This document shows positions 1 to 9,100 of a stretch of DNA of 59,845 nucleotides, piece after piece (the first letter of the stretch is position 1; every line of letters begins with the position of its first letter). A model generated the notes under the pieces. The model saw only the letters and a list, made by a program, of their open reading frames with translations, did not search any database and had not been told where the DNA came from. Position numbers and translations under genes: made by a program. Source of the stretch: an uncultured Prochlorococcus sp. (GTDB lineage: Bacteria; Cyanobacteriota; Cyanobacteriia; PCC-6307; Cyanobiaceae); assembly GCA_902590355.1 (NCBI GenBank), contig CACIWI010000004.1, positions 1 through 59,845 of the forward strand, in the 5' to 3' direction.

Positions 1-861
1 AGTAAAAATTTAAAAAATAGATCTATACCAGAAGGATCAGGTATTGGAATAAAACCGGTGAGTAAATCTGGTAGCCAAAGGCATATTAGAAAAGCTATTG
101 AACATGCCAAAAGATTATCAGGAGATAAAAGACATGTGACTCTTGTACATAAAGGAAATATTATGAAATATACAGAAGGTGCATTTAGAGATTGGGGATA
201 TGAATTAGCAGTAAATGAATTTAGAGAAGATTGCATTACAGAAAGAGAAAGCTGGATTTTAGATAATATTCAGAAAAATCCAGAAATTACAATTGAAAAT
301 AATGCGCGAAAAATTGAACCAGGTTTTGACAAGCTTACAAATAACAAAAAAGCATTCATTTGCGAAGAAATTAAAGAAGTTATTGCATCAATATCAAATT
401 CTCACGGAGATGGAAAATGGAGAGAACTTATTCTTGTTGATGATCGGATAGCTGATAGTATATTTCAACAAATTCAAACTAGACCCCAAGAATATTCAAT
501 TCTTGCAACCTTAAATCTCAATGGAGACTATGTTTCTGATGCAGCTGCAGCAATTGTTGGTGGCTTAGGTATGGCTCCTGGTGCAAATATTGGAGATAAT
601 GCAGCAATTTTCGAAGCTACGCACGGTACTGCGCCAAAACATGCAGGCTTAAATAAGATTAATCCAGGCTCAGTAATTCTTAGTGGTGTAATGATGCTTG
701 AATATTTTGGTTGGGATGAGGCGGCTAACTTAATTACTAATGGTTTAAGTAAGGCAATAGAGCAAAAAAAAGTCACCTATGATCTAGCACGCTTAATGGA
801 ACCAAAAGTAGAACCTTTATCCTGCAGCAGTTTTGCTGAAGAAATTATTTCAAATTTCTAA
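1..861 (+). CDS. icd: NADP-dependent isocitrate dehydrogenase, 3' part (cut by window edge)
   Basis: This is the C-terminal 286 residues of isocitrate dehydrogenase, which oxidatively decarboxylates isocitrate to 2-oxoglutarate in the cytosol. In cyanobacteria this supplies the carbon skeleton for ammonium assimilation through glutamate. The frame is open from base 1, so the 5' part lies outside the window; the GTG at 58 is an internal valine codon, not a start. Family blocks visible are [18 protein letters not shown] ([20 protein letters not shown]), [19 protein letters not shown] with the metal and substrate region, and [12 protein letters not shown], which lines the cofactor site. The N-terminal substrate-binding serine region is outside the window. 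The stop codon lies inside the end of the convergent sugar-kinase gene (17-base overlap). The identification is firm; NADP rather than NAD use is inferred from the family. Confidence 0.95.
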   Translation, partial: SKNLKNRSIPEGSGIGIKPVSKSGSQRHIRKAIEHAKRLSGDKRHVTLVHKGNIMKYTEGAFRDWGYELAVNEFREDCITERESWILDNIQKNPEITIENNARKIEPGFDKLTNNKKAFICEEIKEVIASISNSHGDGKWRELILVDDRIADSIFQQIQTRPQEYSILATLNLNGDYVSDAAAAIVGGLGMAPGANIGDNAAIFEATHGTAPKHAGLNKINPGSVILSGVMMLEYFGWDEAANLITNGLSKAIEQKKVTYDLARLMEPKVEPLSCSSFAEEIISNF

Positions 862-2212
862 TTTTAAAATTATTTTTATTTTCAAAAACATTCCAAATAT
901 TAACCAGTGAATCTTTAGTGCCAATGTTTCCAGGATGAGTAACAATTGGAAGTTTTTCGCCATTTTTTAGGTTGTAAGTCACCACTGAAATACCAGTTAA
1001 AATCTGTCCTTCAAGATAAACATAATCTGCATTAAGTCCTTTACTAAGTATCAAATTTGTTGTTATTCCACCTTTTGAAATCAGATATCCTATTTCATAC
1101 TTCAAATCTGCGACTAATTCAGCAATAAAACAAGCAAGTAAATTATAAAAATTAAATAGTTGAGAAGAATCTAAAGACATAAATTTTCTTGAAGTAAATA
1201 AAACAGGAGTTTTTCCTTTCTCAAAAGAAAATCTAATTTCTTTTAAAAATTTATTTTTAAACAAATTCCTTCGCTTCTGATTATTATCTGATGAAGTAAT
1301 TTTAAAGAATTCAAAAACATCTAATTCAACTGGATTGCAACTACTTATCTCTAATAAATTATTCAACTGTATTGTTGAAAGTTCTACATAAGATCCAACA
1401 ATTATCAGTCCTGGAAGAAAACTCTTTTCTTTATTTCTTTTTCTTAAATTAGAGAAGAATATTTCACTCTGAGAGACACTTTTTTTCCCAGAAATTGAAC
1501 TTATAAAACTTGCTGCAGTTCGAAAAAGGAATTTTTTTTGTTTAATTAATTTTTTAATTATTAAAGAAAATTTTTTTAGTTGAGAATAATTTTCTACATC
1601 TACAACTACATGTTTATTATTCTTCAAGTTCTTTAATGTTTTAAAAACAATATTATTTTCTTCATCATTTAGCATTTCGATATCTGACAATAAAAGATTT
1701 TGGATATCTTCAAAATTTATTTGCGATTTACTCTGCTTAAATAAAAGATTCTTGACATTACTTGTCTCGTATCCAAAAATTTTATCTGTTGCAAAAATTG
1801 TTTGACTAATAGGAATTTTATCAACAAAATGAGATCCATTAATTGTTAATCTTTTACCCTCTATGAAAGCTGGAATATGAAAAGTAGCATCAAAAGGACC
1901 TAAGCAACTATTTAGAGCAATTGGCTCTAAAAAGTTATGTCCTCGAAGAGTAGAGTCTCCCCTACTTATAAAAATAATTTCTTCTTCATAGGCTTGAGAA
2001 GTAATGACAGTCTTAAGATTTTTGCAAATTTCCTCTATTGTTAATTTCGCATCTTTTTCCGATAGTGACCTTGTATTAGCCAAAATAAAAAATAAATTGG
2101 AATTAGATTCAAAACCTTTGACTAAAGTTGAGTAGTCCCACTTAAGCAGTAATAAGCAATCATGAACAGTTTGAGAGCCTGTGGGATCATCATCTATAAC
2201 AACAAATTTCAT
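845..2212 (-). CDS. Four-carbon acid sugar kinase family protein (DUF1537)
   Basis: The 455-residue protein belongs to the four-carbon acid sugar kinase (DUF1537, OtnK/DtnK-like) family, whose characterised members phosphorylate acids such as erythronate or threonate with ATP. The N-terminal domain opens with the family's [12 protein letters not shown] signature (residues 8-19), followed by ANTRS and RGDSTLRGH blocks that form the substrate site. The C-terminal nucleotide-binding domain carries [16 protein letters not shown] near residue 385. In heterotrophs these kinases sit beside a dehydrogenase and an isomerase or aldolase of the same pathway; none is seen here. The next upstream gene encodes an aldose-epimerase-like protein, 13 bases away in the same direction. 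Its 3' end overlaps icd convergently. The family is clear, but the substrate in a phototroph is unknown. Confidence 0.8.
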   Translation of the reverse strand: MKFVVIDDDPTGSQTVHDCLLLLKWDYSTLVKGFESNSNLFFILANTRSLSEKDAKLTIEEICKNLKTVITSQAYEEEIIFISRGDSTLRGHNFLEPIALNSCLGPFDATFHIPAFIEGKRLTINGSHFVDKIPISQTIFATDKIFGYETSNVKNLLFKQSKSQINFEDIQNLLLSDIEMLNDEENNIVFKTLKNLKNNKHVVVDVENYSQLKKFSLIIKKLIKQKKFLFRTAASFISSISGKKSVSQSEIFFSNLRKRNKEKSFLPGLIIVGSYVELSTIQLNNLLEISSCNPVELDVFEFFKITSSDNNQKRRNLFKNKFLKEIRFSFEKGKTPVLFTSRKFMSLDSSQLFNFYNLLACFIAELVADLKYEIGYLISKGGITTNLILSKGLNADYVYLEGQILTGISVVTYNLKNGEKLPIVTHPGNIGTKDSLVNIWNVFENKNNFKIRNLK

Positions 2213-2225
2213 AAGTATTGCAAAG

Positions 2226-3080
2226 TTACTTAAGAGATTTTATTTGTATTGAGGCATTTAACCTTTTACTATCATTTGAAGAAATCATAATGTTTCTAAA
2301 TCCATCAACAAAAGAATTTCGGGGACTAGTCCAAGGTTCAAGACAAATCATTCTTCTTGGAGGATCACTCCAAATAACGCCTAAATCAAAAGGATATGGA
2401 TGATTTAAAGTTATCTCTCTTTTAAAGATTTTATCTCGAAAAGAGCTTCTACCGGAAGTATACATAAGTAGATCAACTCCTAAATTAATTTTGTTTAATT
2501 CATCTAAAGTATTACTTATAGTATTTCTTTCTTGATCCTGACAATTAAGTGGATTATCGAAAAACTCTAAATTTTTGAAATCTGAAACATTAAAATAAGG
2601 ATGCAAACCAAAATTTATAGGCATAGCAAAGTCTGTTTTGTTATTGATTGTAATTTCAAATTCTAAAGAGTTAATTTTTAAGGTAACTTCTATTTTTAGT
2701 TTGAAATCGAAAGGATAATAATTTTTGGTTTTTTTAGATGCATTTAAGAATAAGCATAAAGATTTTTCATTTTCATTAAAGAAGTATTGCCATTGCAAAT
2801 CCCTAGCGAAACCATGTTGTGGTAATTGCAAATAACCATTCCCAAATACTGAACTAGAGGTATTGAGATTGCCACAAATTGGAAACAAGATTGGAATACC
2901 TCCCCTAATACTTTTTGTCTTGTCCATAAATCTTGTTTCATCGAAATAAAGTATTTCATTACCATCCGAAACCCAATTTGTAATAACCCCTCCTCTTTCA
3001 GGACAAAATTTGATGTAATTATTTTTATCTAATTGAAAGACAAAAATTCCTTGTTCCTTATTAGATAATTCAAGTTTCAC
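2226..3080 (-). CDS. Aldose 1-epimerase / D-hexose-6-phosphate mutarotase-like protein
   Basis: This 284-residue protein resembles the galactose mutarotase-like superfamily, cytosolic beta-sandwich enzymes that interconvert alpha and beta anomers of hexoses or hexose phosphates. Visible marks are RGGIPILFPICGNL (the substrate-contact segment of cyanobacterial and plant glucose-6-phosphate 1-epimerase-like proteins), PQHGFARDLQW and FGLHPYFNV, whose histidine is the usual catalytic acid. The LEPWTSPRNSFVDGF motif near the C-terminus also fits. It is followed 13 bases later by the DUF1537 kinase and preceded by an alpha/beta hydrolase gene with a 9-base gap, so all three are probably co-transcribed. 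Anomer specificity cannot be read from sequence. Confidence 0.8.
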   Translation of the reverse strand: MKLELSNKEQGIFVFQLDKNNYIKFCPERGGVITNWVSDGNEILYFDETRFMDKTKSIRGGIPILFPICGNLNTSSSVFGNGYLQLPQHGFARDLQWQYFFNENEKSLCLFLNASKKTKNYYPFDFKLKIEVTLKINSLEFEITINNKTDFAMPINFGLHPYFNVSDFKNLEFFDNPLNCQDQERNTISNTLDELNKINLGVDLLMYTSGRSSFRDKIFKREITLNHPYPFDLGVIWSDPPRRMICLEPWTSPRNSFVDGFRNIMISSNDSKRLNASIQIKSLK

Positions 3081-3089
3081 GATTATTAC

Positions 3090-3989
3090 TTAAAGAGAAT
3101 CAACCCAATCCAAAATATGCTGATTAACTAATTCAGGTATCTCATCATGAGGACAATGTCCTGCATCGAGAATAATTTCTTTTGTATTCTTTGGTGTAAA
3201 TTTTTTATAAAGGTTTCTTTTTTTTGGAGTATTCATCCATGGATCTTTCCCTCCCCAAAGAAGTAATAATGGTGCATTTAGTTTTGCGAATAGCTTATCC
3301 AAAGGCAATCCCTGAGGACCTGATGGGTTAAATACACTTCTAAAAACATTAAAAGCTCCGAAATCTAGAGAAGGCTTCCTTATTGACTCAACTAAAAAAT
3401 CATCAACATTTTTTTTATCAACATAAACTTGATTCAAAGTTTTTTTAATATTTCTAGGATTTCTCATATTCTCAAAAATCAAACGTTGAAGAACAATATT
3501 TTTCAAAAATATGCCGGCAACTGTTTCAATTGAAGTTTGCAACATATTCTTTTGGATAGTTTTTTCTTCACTAAAATATCCAGCAGCATTAAGTAAGATC
3601 ACTCCTGCGTTTAGCTCATTTAATTCTGCACCTGCCGCTAATGAGGCATAACCCCCTAATGAATTTCCAACAACAATTGTAGGTTTTTTTATTTTTTCTC
3701 TTACATAAGCGACAACCTGATCTTTCCATAAAGATCCTGAGTATTCGACGTCTTGAGGCTTAGGACTTTTCCCAAAACCGAGTAAATCCATAGCATGAAC
3801 TTCGTATTTTGTACTCAAAACTGGGATATTAAATCTCCAATGATCCGTAGAAGCACCAAAACCATGAATTAATAAAATTACACATTCTTTTGATGTTTGC
3901 TCGGGTTTAGCAGAAACTGTATGGATTGGGTAATTTAAAAAATTCCAGTTATAATTTACCTCACTATCTATAAGAGCTGACTTTTCCAT
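3090..3989 (-). CDS. Alpha/beta hydrolase fold protein
   Basis: The 299-residue protein is an alpha/beta hydrolase of the cyanobacterial/plastid type. The oxyanion segment LLIHGFGASTDHWR starts near residue 39, the nucleophile elbow is GNSLGGYASL (serine nucleophile), the acid is probably in LLWGGKDPWMNTP, and the histidine is in DAGHCPHDEIPE. A variable cap domain fills roughly residues 150-230. There is no signal peptide, so it is probably cytosolic or membrane-peripheral. It lies 9 bases upstream of the epimerase-like gene in the same direction. A clear paralogue is encoded at 31558-32475 and shares the HGFGAS..HWR and GHCPHDE signatures. Substrate unknown; esterase, lipase or chlorophyll-ester hydrolase activities are possible but not shown. 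Confidence 0.85.
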   Translation of the reverse strand: MEKSALIDSEVNYNWNFLNYPIHTVSAKPEQTSKECVILLIHGFGASTDHWRFNIPVLSTKYEVHAMDLLGFGKSPKPQDVEYSGSLWKDQVVAYVREKIKKPTIVVGNSLGGYASLAAGAELNELNAGVILLNAAGYFSEEKTIQKNMLQTSIETVAGIFLKNIVLQRLIFENMRNPRNIKKTLNQVYVDKKNVDDFLVESIRKPSLDFGAFNVFRSVFNPSGPQGLPLDKLFAKLNAPLLLLWGGKDPWMNTPKKRNLYKKFTPKNTKEIILDAGHCPHDEIPELVNQHILDWVDSL

Positions 3990-4032
3990 TCATTTAGAAT
4001 TCTATCTTACTTGATTCTAATAAACTTATTTC

Positions 4033-5400
4033 CTAAAGAAGACCCACAGGATCAGCTGCAACATCATCTGAAATTTTATTGCCATCATTTGGGGGCTTAT
4101 CTTTTAAAACAATTCTTAAGAGTACAGGTGCCAGAAATGTCGTTCCTATAACCATTAATAAAATAGCTGCTTCAAGAGAGGGAGTTAACAACTTAGCGCT
4201 TGTCCCTAGCCCAAGAAAAATTAAACCAACCTCTCCTCTAGGCATCATACCCAAGCCTACAACTAATCTATTTGTAGGTTTATCACTTGAAAATACCCAT
4301 CCGGCTGCAATTTTTCCAATAATCGCAACAACTAATAAAAATCCTGCAACTACAAGAGCTGATCTGCTTGTTGGATCAAGTGGATTGATAACAGATAAAT
4401 CCATTCCAGCTCCAACTAATACAAAGAAAATAGTTGCAAATAAGGAAACTAAAGGTAAAACAGATTGTTGTATTGCGTGATTATTTTTAGAACTACTAAG
4501 AATCAATCCAGCTGCAAAAGCGCCTAAAGCTGCTTCCAATCCAATGGCTGTTGCCACGAAACAACACAATACAAGTATCACAAAAGAAGCTACCACCACG
4601 GCTCCAGGAGCCTTTAATCTATCTAATAACCAATCAAAACCTGGAGCAGCTGTTCTACTTAATGCAATAGCAGCAATAACAAACACTACAGCTGCAGCAA
4701 CTAATTTAACAATAGGAGCAATTTCTAAAGTACCCCCGGCAGCAAGGGCGACTACAACTGCCAGAATGACAATTCCTAAAATATCGTCTAAAACTGCTGC
4801 ACCAATAACAATCTGTCCTTCTCTAGTTTTCAAATATCCCAATTCACCGAAAACACTTGCAGTAATTCCTATACTTGTGGCTGTCATAGATGCTCCAGCA
4901 AAAACTGCTGGAATTAGATCTACTTGGAAAATGAACATTAATCCAAGAGTTCCAAACGCAAACGGTAAAATTACTCCAGCCATAGCAACAGTAAAAGCCT
5001 GAGCACCTACAGCTACCAATTCCTCTAGCTCACTTTCTAAACCTGTTAAAAATAAAAGTGCATACAAACCAAGTGTTGCTACTGCTTGGAGCGAGGGAAA
5101 GCTTTCGAAATAAACATCAGGTACTGCTTCTGGGGGAATTGAGGCTAATGAACTAATAACATTTACAAGTCCCTCATTTAGTTCAGTTCCAGCTGAGGGC
5201 GGTATCAATAAATGGAATCCTGATGCTCCTATTACAACCCCTGCAAGAAGCTCACCTACAATCGTTGGCAAACTTAGTCTTACTAATACTTCTGCTAATG
5301 CTCTTGCTGCTAAAAAGATCAATAAAAATCTTATAACTCCAATCAACGTTTCAGCAACTTCTAAATCATGTGCACTTAATTCAGCAAGTAAAGAGTACAT
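4033..5400 (-). CDS. Cation:proton antiporter, CPA2 family (Na+/H+)
   Basis: This 455-residue membrane protein has about 12 hydrophobic segments and is a monovalent cation:proton antiporter of the CPA2 (NapA-like) group, exchanging Na+ or K+ for H+ across the cytoplasmic or thylakoid membrane. The motif AAVLDDILGIVIL (about residues 203-215) has the paired aspartates typical of electrogenic antiporters. LSLPTIVGELLAGVVIG near the N-terminus and MMPRGEVGLIFLGLG near the C-terminus are further family marks. No cytosolic TrkA-N regulatory domain follows; the tail is only about 30 hydrophilic residues. The gene diverges from glgP with 151 bases between the starts, including an inverted repeat at 5413-5443. 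Ion preference is inferred; a salt- and pH-homeostasis role suits a marine cell. Confidence 0.88.
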   Translation of the reverse strand: MYSLLAELSAHDLEVAETLIGVIRFLLIFLAARALAEVLVRLSLPTIVGELLAGVVIGASGFHLLIPPSAGTELNEGLVNVISSLASIPPEAVPDVYFESFPSLQAVATLGLYALLFLTGLESELEELVAVGAQAFTVAMAGVILPFAFGTLGLMFIFQVDLIPAVFAGASMTATSIGITASVFGELGYLKTREGQIVIGAAVLDDILGIVILAVVVALAAGGTLEIAPIVKLVAAAVVFVIAAIALSRTAAPGFDWLLDRLKAPGAVVVASFVILVLCCFVATAIGLEAALGAFAAGLILSSSKNNHAIQQSVLPLVSLFATIFFVLVGAGMDLSVINPLDPTSRSALVVAGFLLVVAIIGKIAAGWVFSSDKPTNRLVVGLGMMPRGEVGLIFLGLGTSAKLLTPSLEAAILLMVIGTTFLAPVLLRIVLKDKPPNDGNKISDDVAADPVGLL

Positions 5401-5412
5401 TTAATTTTAAAA

Positions 5413-5443
5413 AATAAACTACCTAATTGGAAGATAGTTTATT
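5413..5443. repeat. Inverted repeat in antiporter/glgP divergent spacer
   Basis: Two perfect 9-base arms (AATAAACTA at 5413-5421 and TAGTTTATT at 5435-5443) flank a 13-base centre. The repeat lies about 13-43 bases upstream of the antiporter start, so it could be an operator or a 5' leader hairpin for that gene. The arms are A+T-rich, so chance occurrence cannot be excluded. Confidence 0.4.
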
Positions 5444-5551
5444 GAGGGCCCACTTTAAGAAATATGTAAGAAAAAAGCAAAAATACTCAACAAGTGTGGA
5501 TCTGAAGTTACAACAAAGAAATTTTCTTAAAAATGGCTATTGTCTATTTAT

Positions 5552-8098
5552 ATGGCTAATCCAATGAATTCCAACGAACCCTTTGATCTGCGCTTGCCTA
5601 CACCAGGCTGCTATTTAGATCCTGAGAAAGCTGGGATGGATTCAGATGCTGTTTTTCAAGGGATGACAGCCCATCTTTTCTATACTCTTGGAAAGTTAGC
5701 AACCTCTGCAAGTCCTCACGACTTGTATATGGCTTTGAGTTACGCAGTTAAAGATAGGTTAATGACAAGATATTTAGCTAGCCAAGAAGTTATAAGAAAA
5801 AAACCACAAAAAACAGTCGCCTACTTATCAGCAGAATTTTTAATTGGCCCTCAATTAAGTAATAATCTTCTAAATCTTGGAATAACTCAAGAGGCAGAAG
5901 ATGCCTTAAGAAGATTTGGCATTGAATCGTTGGCAACAATTCTTGAAGTTGAAGAAGAACCTGGATTAGGAAATGGTGGACTTGGCAGACTTGCAGCTTG
6001 TTATATGGAATCATTAGCGTCTCTACAAGTTCCAGCAGTTGGTTATGGTATTAGGTATGAATTTGGAATATTCAATCAGTTAATTAGGGATGGTTGGCAA
6101 GTTGAGGTAACTGACAAATGGTTAAAAGGTGGATGGCCTTGGGAACTTCCACAACCAGACGAATCATGTTTCGTTGGTTTTGGTGGCAGAACTGAAAGTT
6201 ATAGAGATGACAAAGGCAACTACAGATCAAGATGGATTCCCTCTGAACATGCTATTGGAGTACCACATGATGTTCCAGTTTTAGGATACAGAGTAAATAC
6301 ATGTGACAGATTAAGACTATGGAGAGCTGATGCAACTGAAAGTTTTGACTTTTATGCATTCAATATTGGTGATTATTATGGTGCAGTAGAAGAAAAAGTT
6401 GCATCTGAAACACTTTCAAAAGTTCTATATCCAAATGATGGAACTGACGAAGGTAGAAGATTAAGACTAAAACAACAACATTTTTTTGTAAGTTGTTCTC
6501 TTCAAGATATGTTGAGAAGTCTTGAAAAAAGATCAATACCAATAACAGAATTCCCTAAGCATTGGACAGTCCAATTAAATGATACACACCCTGCTATTGC
6601 AGTTGCAGAATTAATGCGACTTCTTATTGACCAATATCAAATCGGCTGGGATAAAGCTTGGACGATAACAACCTCTTCAGTTGCTTATACCAACCACACA
6701 TTACTACCAGAAGCTTTAGAGAAGTGGGATTTAGGTTTATTTAACGATCTTCTTCCTCGTCATTTAGAGATTATTTATGAAATAAATTGGAGATTTCTAC
6801 AGCAATTAAGACTTCGTTATCCTGGAGACGATAAGATCCTTCAAAAACTTTCAATAATTGATGAAGAAGGTTCCAAATCAGTTCGAATGGCTCACTTAGC
6901 TACCATTGGAGCTCATCACATAAATGGTGTTGCAGCTCTTCACTCAGATCTTATAAAAAGACAACTTCTGCCTGAATTCGCAGCATTATGGCCTGAAAAA
7001 TTTACAAATGTAACTAATGGAGTTACTCCTAGAAGATGGGTTGCCTTATCTAATCCATCTTTATCTAACCTTCTAGAAGAAGAAGTAGGTCCAAACTGGA
7101 TAACAAATATGGAACTTTTAAAGAAGTTAGAAGAAAAAAAAGATGACAACAATTTTTTACAAAAATTTGAGGAAACTAAGCTAAATGGCAAAAGAAAATT
7201 AGCTAGTTTTATTCATTCTAAAACTGGAATCCTAGTAGACCCATCCAGTTTATTTGATGTTCAAGTAAAGAGAATACATCAATATAAAAGGCAACATTTA
7301 AATGCTCTTCAAATTATTGCTCAATATTTAAGAATCAAAAATGATACAAACAAATATGAAGTACCAAGAACAATAATATTTGGAGGTAAAGCTGCACCAG
7401 GCTACTTTATGGCAAAGCTGATGATTCGATTTATAAATGGTATTGCTGACGTAGTAAATTCCGATCCAGATATGGATGGTCTATTAAGAGTTGTTTTTCT
7501 TCCAGACTACAACGTTAAACTTGGTGAAATAGTGTATCCTGCAACGGATCTGTCAGAACAAATTTCAACTGCCGGGAAAGAAGCATCTGGAACTGGAAAT
7601 ATGAAATTTGCAATGAATGGAGCATTAACTATTGGAACCTTAGATGGAGCTAATGTTGAATTAAGAGATCTTGTGAAAAAAGAGAATTTCTTCCTTTTTG
7701 GTAAAACTGAAAGCGAAATTATGGATTTAAAAAATAATAATTATTCCCCAAAAACTTTTATTGAGCAATGTCCAGAACTTAAAGAGGTTTTACGCCTAAT
7801 TGAAATAGGTCACTTTAGTAATGGCGATAAAGAATTATTTAAACCTTTATTAAATAGCTTGACTGGACATGATCCATTCTTTGTAATGGCTGACTTTGAA
7901 GATTACTTAAACAAACAGGATGTAGTAAGTGAATGCTGGAATAATAAAAAAGCTTGGAATAAAATGGCGTTATTAAATACTGCTAGATCAGGATATTTTT
8001 CTTCTGATCGATCTATTAGAGAGTACTGCAAATCCATTTGGAAAGTATCTCCAATGCCAGTTGAAATTACTTGCGATGTCGAAGAATTAACTAATTAA
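5552..8098 (+). CDS. glgP: Glycogen phosphorylase
   Basis: Glycogen phosphorylase releases glucose-1-phosphate from the alpha-1,4 chains of stored glycogen, using phosphate and PLP; in a cyanobacterium it mobilises daytime carbon at night. The 848-residue GT35 protein shows LSAEFLIGPQLSNNL, EEEPGLGNGGLGRLAAC, YTNHTLLPEALE and the PLP motif SGTGNMKFAMNGALTIGT with the Schiff-base lysine at about residue 685. I chose the ATG at 5552; an in-frame TTG at 5540 would add MSIY, and a second ATG (5564) is also possible. An 8-codon reading frame (5533-5559) in another frame overlaps the start. The stop overlaps by 8 bases the convergent small gene that follows. Length and motifs match active enzymes, so the call is firm. 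Confidence 0.96.
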   Translation: MANPMNSNEPFDLRLPTPGCYLDPEKAGMDSDAVFQGMTAHLFYTLGKLATSASPHDLYMALSYAVKDRLMTRYLASQEVIRKKPQKTVAYLSAEFLIGPQLSNNLLNLGITQEAEDALRRFGIESLATILEVEEEPGLGNGGLGRLAACYMESLASLQVPAVGYGIRYEFGIFNQLIRDGWQVEVTDKWLKGGWPWELPQPDESCFVGFGGRTESYRDDKGNYRSRWIPSEHAIGVPHDVPVLGYRVNTCDRLRLWRADATESFDFYAFNIGDYYGAVEEKVASETLSKVLYPNDGTDEGRRLRLKQQHFFVSCSLQDMLRSLEKRSIPITEFPKHWTVQLNDTHPAIAVAELMRLLIDQYQIGWDKAWTITTSSVAYTNHTLLPEALEKWDLGLFNDLLPRHLEIIYEINWRFLQQLRLRYPGDDKILQKLSIIDEEGSKSVRMAHLATIGAHHINGVAALHSDLIKRQLLPEFAALWPEKFTNVTNGVTPRRWVALSNPSLSNLLEEEVGPNWITNMELLKKLEEKKDDNNFLQKFEETKLNGKRKLASFIHSKTGILVDPSSLFDVQVKRIHQYKRQHLNALQIIAQYLRIKNDTNKYEVPRTIIFGGKAAPGYFMAKLMIRFINGIADVVNSDPDMDGLLRVVFLPDYNVKLGEIVYPATDLSEQISTAGKEASGTGNMKFAMNGALTIGTLDGANVELRDLVKKENFFLFGKTESEIMDLKNNNYSPKTFIEQCPELKEVLRLIEIGHFSNGDKELFKPLLNSLTGHDPFFVMADFEDYLNKQDVVSECWNNKKAWNKMALLNTARSGYFSSDRSIREYCKSIWKVSPMPVEITCDVEELTN

Positions 8099-8546
8099 TA
8101 TTTTTCTTATCTGGTGAATCTGGAGTTTGATGAAATAATCTATTCAAAATTAATCGATCCATATTTAATGGGTCTGGTGCTAATTCATTTGCAATTTCTT
8201 TAAATTTATTTTCAATATGGTTGGAAATTTTTGTATCAAATATTCTTTCCATTAATGCTTCAATTGAATATAAATAAGCATTAACACTTTCAAGTTCATC
8301 TAAAGCTTCAGTAATTTCTGTATCAGAAATATTTTTTTCTTCTAGACTAATATCTTCATTTGATTCTCTTTCAGATAATTCTCTCTGCAACTCATCAGTA
8401 ATTTTTGTACAAAGAGTTCTGAAAGATTGAATAGAGGCCCAATTCAATTCTTGTTGCTGCTTAAAAGTCGGAAATTCTCTAATCAGACGATCATGCTCTT
8501 TATAAAATCTCTGACAATCAGAGCATTGACATGGTTCTTCAGCCAA
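8091..8546 (-). CDS. Conserved cyanobacterial hypothetical protein with N-terminal Cys cluster
   Basis: I do not recognise a functional family for this 151-residue acidic protein. It begins at a TTG codon with EEPCQCSDCQRFYKEH, so three cysteines in a CxCxxC arrangement sit at residues 6-11. The rest is predicted largely helical, with a glutamate-rich middle (about residues 60-90) and a helical segment around the ESVNAYLYSIEALMERIF stretch. No membrane segment or signal peptide is seen. It overlaps the glgP stop by 8 bases on the opposite strand and lies 31 bases downstream of another small unknown gene in the same direction, suggesting co-transcription. The cysteines could bind a metal, but only one such cluster is present. 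It looks real because its composition is protein-like and its neighbours fit tightly. Confidence 0.7.
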   Translation of the reverse strand: MAEEPCQCSDCQRFYKEHDRLIREFPTFKQQQELNWASIQSFRTLCTKITDELQRELSERESNEDISLEEKNISDTEITEALDELESVNAYLYSIEALMERIFDTKISNHIENKFKEIANELAPDPLNMDRLILNRLFHQTPDSPDKKNIN

Positions 8547-8577
8547 AAGAAAATATAATTCTTTTTATATCATCTCA

Positions 8578-8910
8578 CTATTTAGGCAAAATTGTAGGGC
8601 CATCCAATAATTCGTCATTTTCATCAAGTGAATCTGGACTATCTGGCAAAGGTATCTCTATACTAGTGACCAAATTAATAACATCTCTCAGTCTCATAGA
8701 ATCAGCAAACCATCCCATTGCTTGCTCTGCATCACCTCTTTTTTCAGCATCATTTGCTTGATCTTCGTGAGCTTCGGCCAAAAGAGCAAGCCAGCAAAGA
8801 CATCTTGCTTGAACTATTGAAAGATCTAAATCATTAGGTTGGGATTTAGAAATGCGTTCATGCTCTTGTTGAATTAAGAGTTTTAAACGCATATCATGCA
8901 ACTTAGCCAT
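8578..8910 (-). CDS. Conserved cyanobacterial hypothetical protein
   Basis: This 110-residue soluble protein has no domain I recognise. The first 75 residues look mainly helical (KLLIQQEHERISKSQ; WLALLAEAHEDQANDAEKR), with an alanine/glutamate-rich stretch that could form a helical hairpin. The C-terminal 30 residues are acidic and proline-containing, probably disordered (LPDSPDSLDENDELLDG). The gene begins with ATG and lies 31 bases upstream of the Cys-cluster gene, probably in one transcript, and 78 bases from tRNA-Arg. Function unknown. Confidence 0.65.
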   Translation of the reverse strand: MAKLHDMRLKLLIQQEHERISKSQPNDLDLSIVQARCLCWLALLAEAHEDQANDAEKRGDAEQAMGWFADSMRLRDVINLVTSIEIPLPDSPDSLDENDELLDGPTILPK

Positions 8911-8988
8911 AAAAGATTTTCTACTAACTATACGCTAGCTAGAGAGTAGCAAGTTTGCACATATACTACATATAGTTTTTTATTTTTA

Positions 8989-9062
<74 letters not shown>

Positions 9063-9100
9063 AATAGATGATTTTTGGAGTAATAAGCATTATGCTAAAT

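Noticed and set aside
528..776. Minus-strand open frame opposite the end of icd
   Set aside because: Shadow of a conserved icd block; no start context or family.
4079..5002. Two plus-strand open frames of 133 and 152 codons opposite the antiporter gene
   Set aside because: Low-complexity Thr/Ala/Pro/Ile composition typical of the antisense of a membrane-protein gene; the antiporter reading is strongly conserved.
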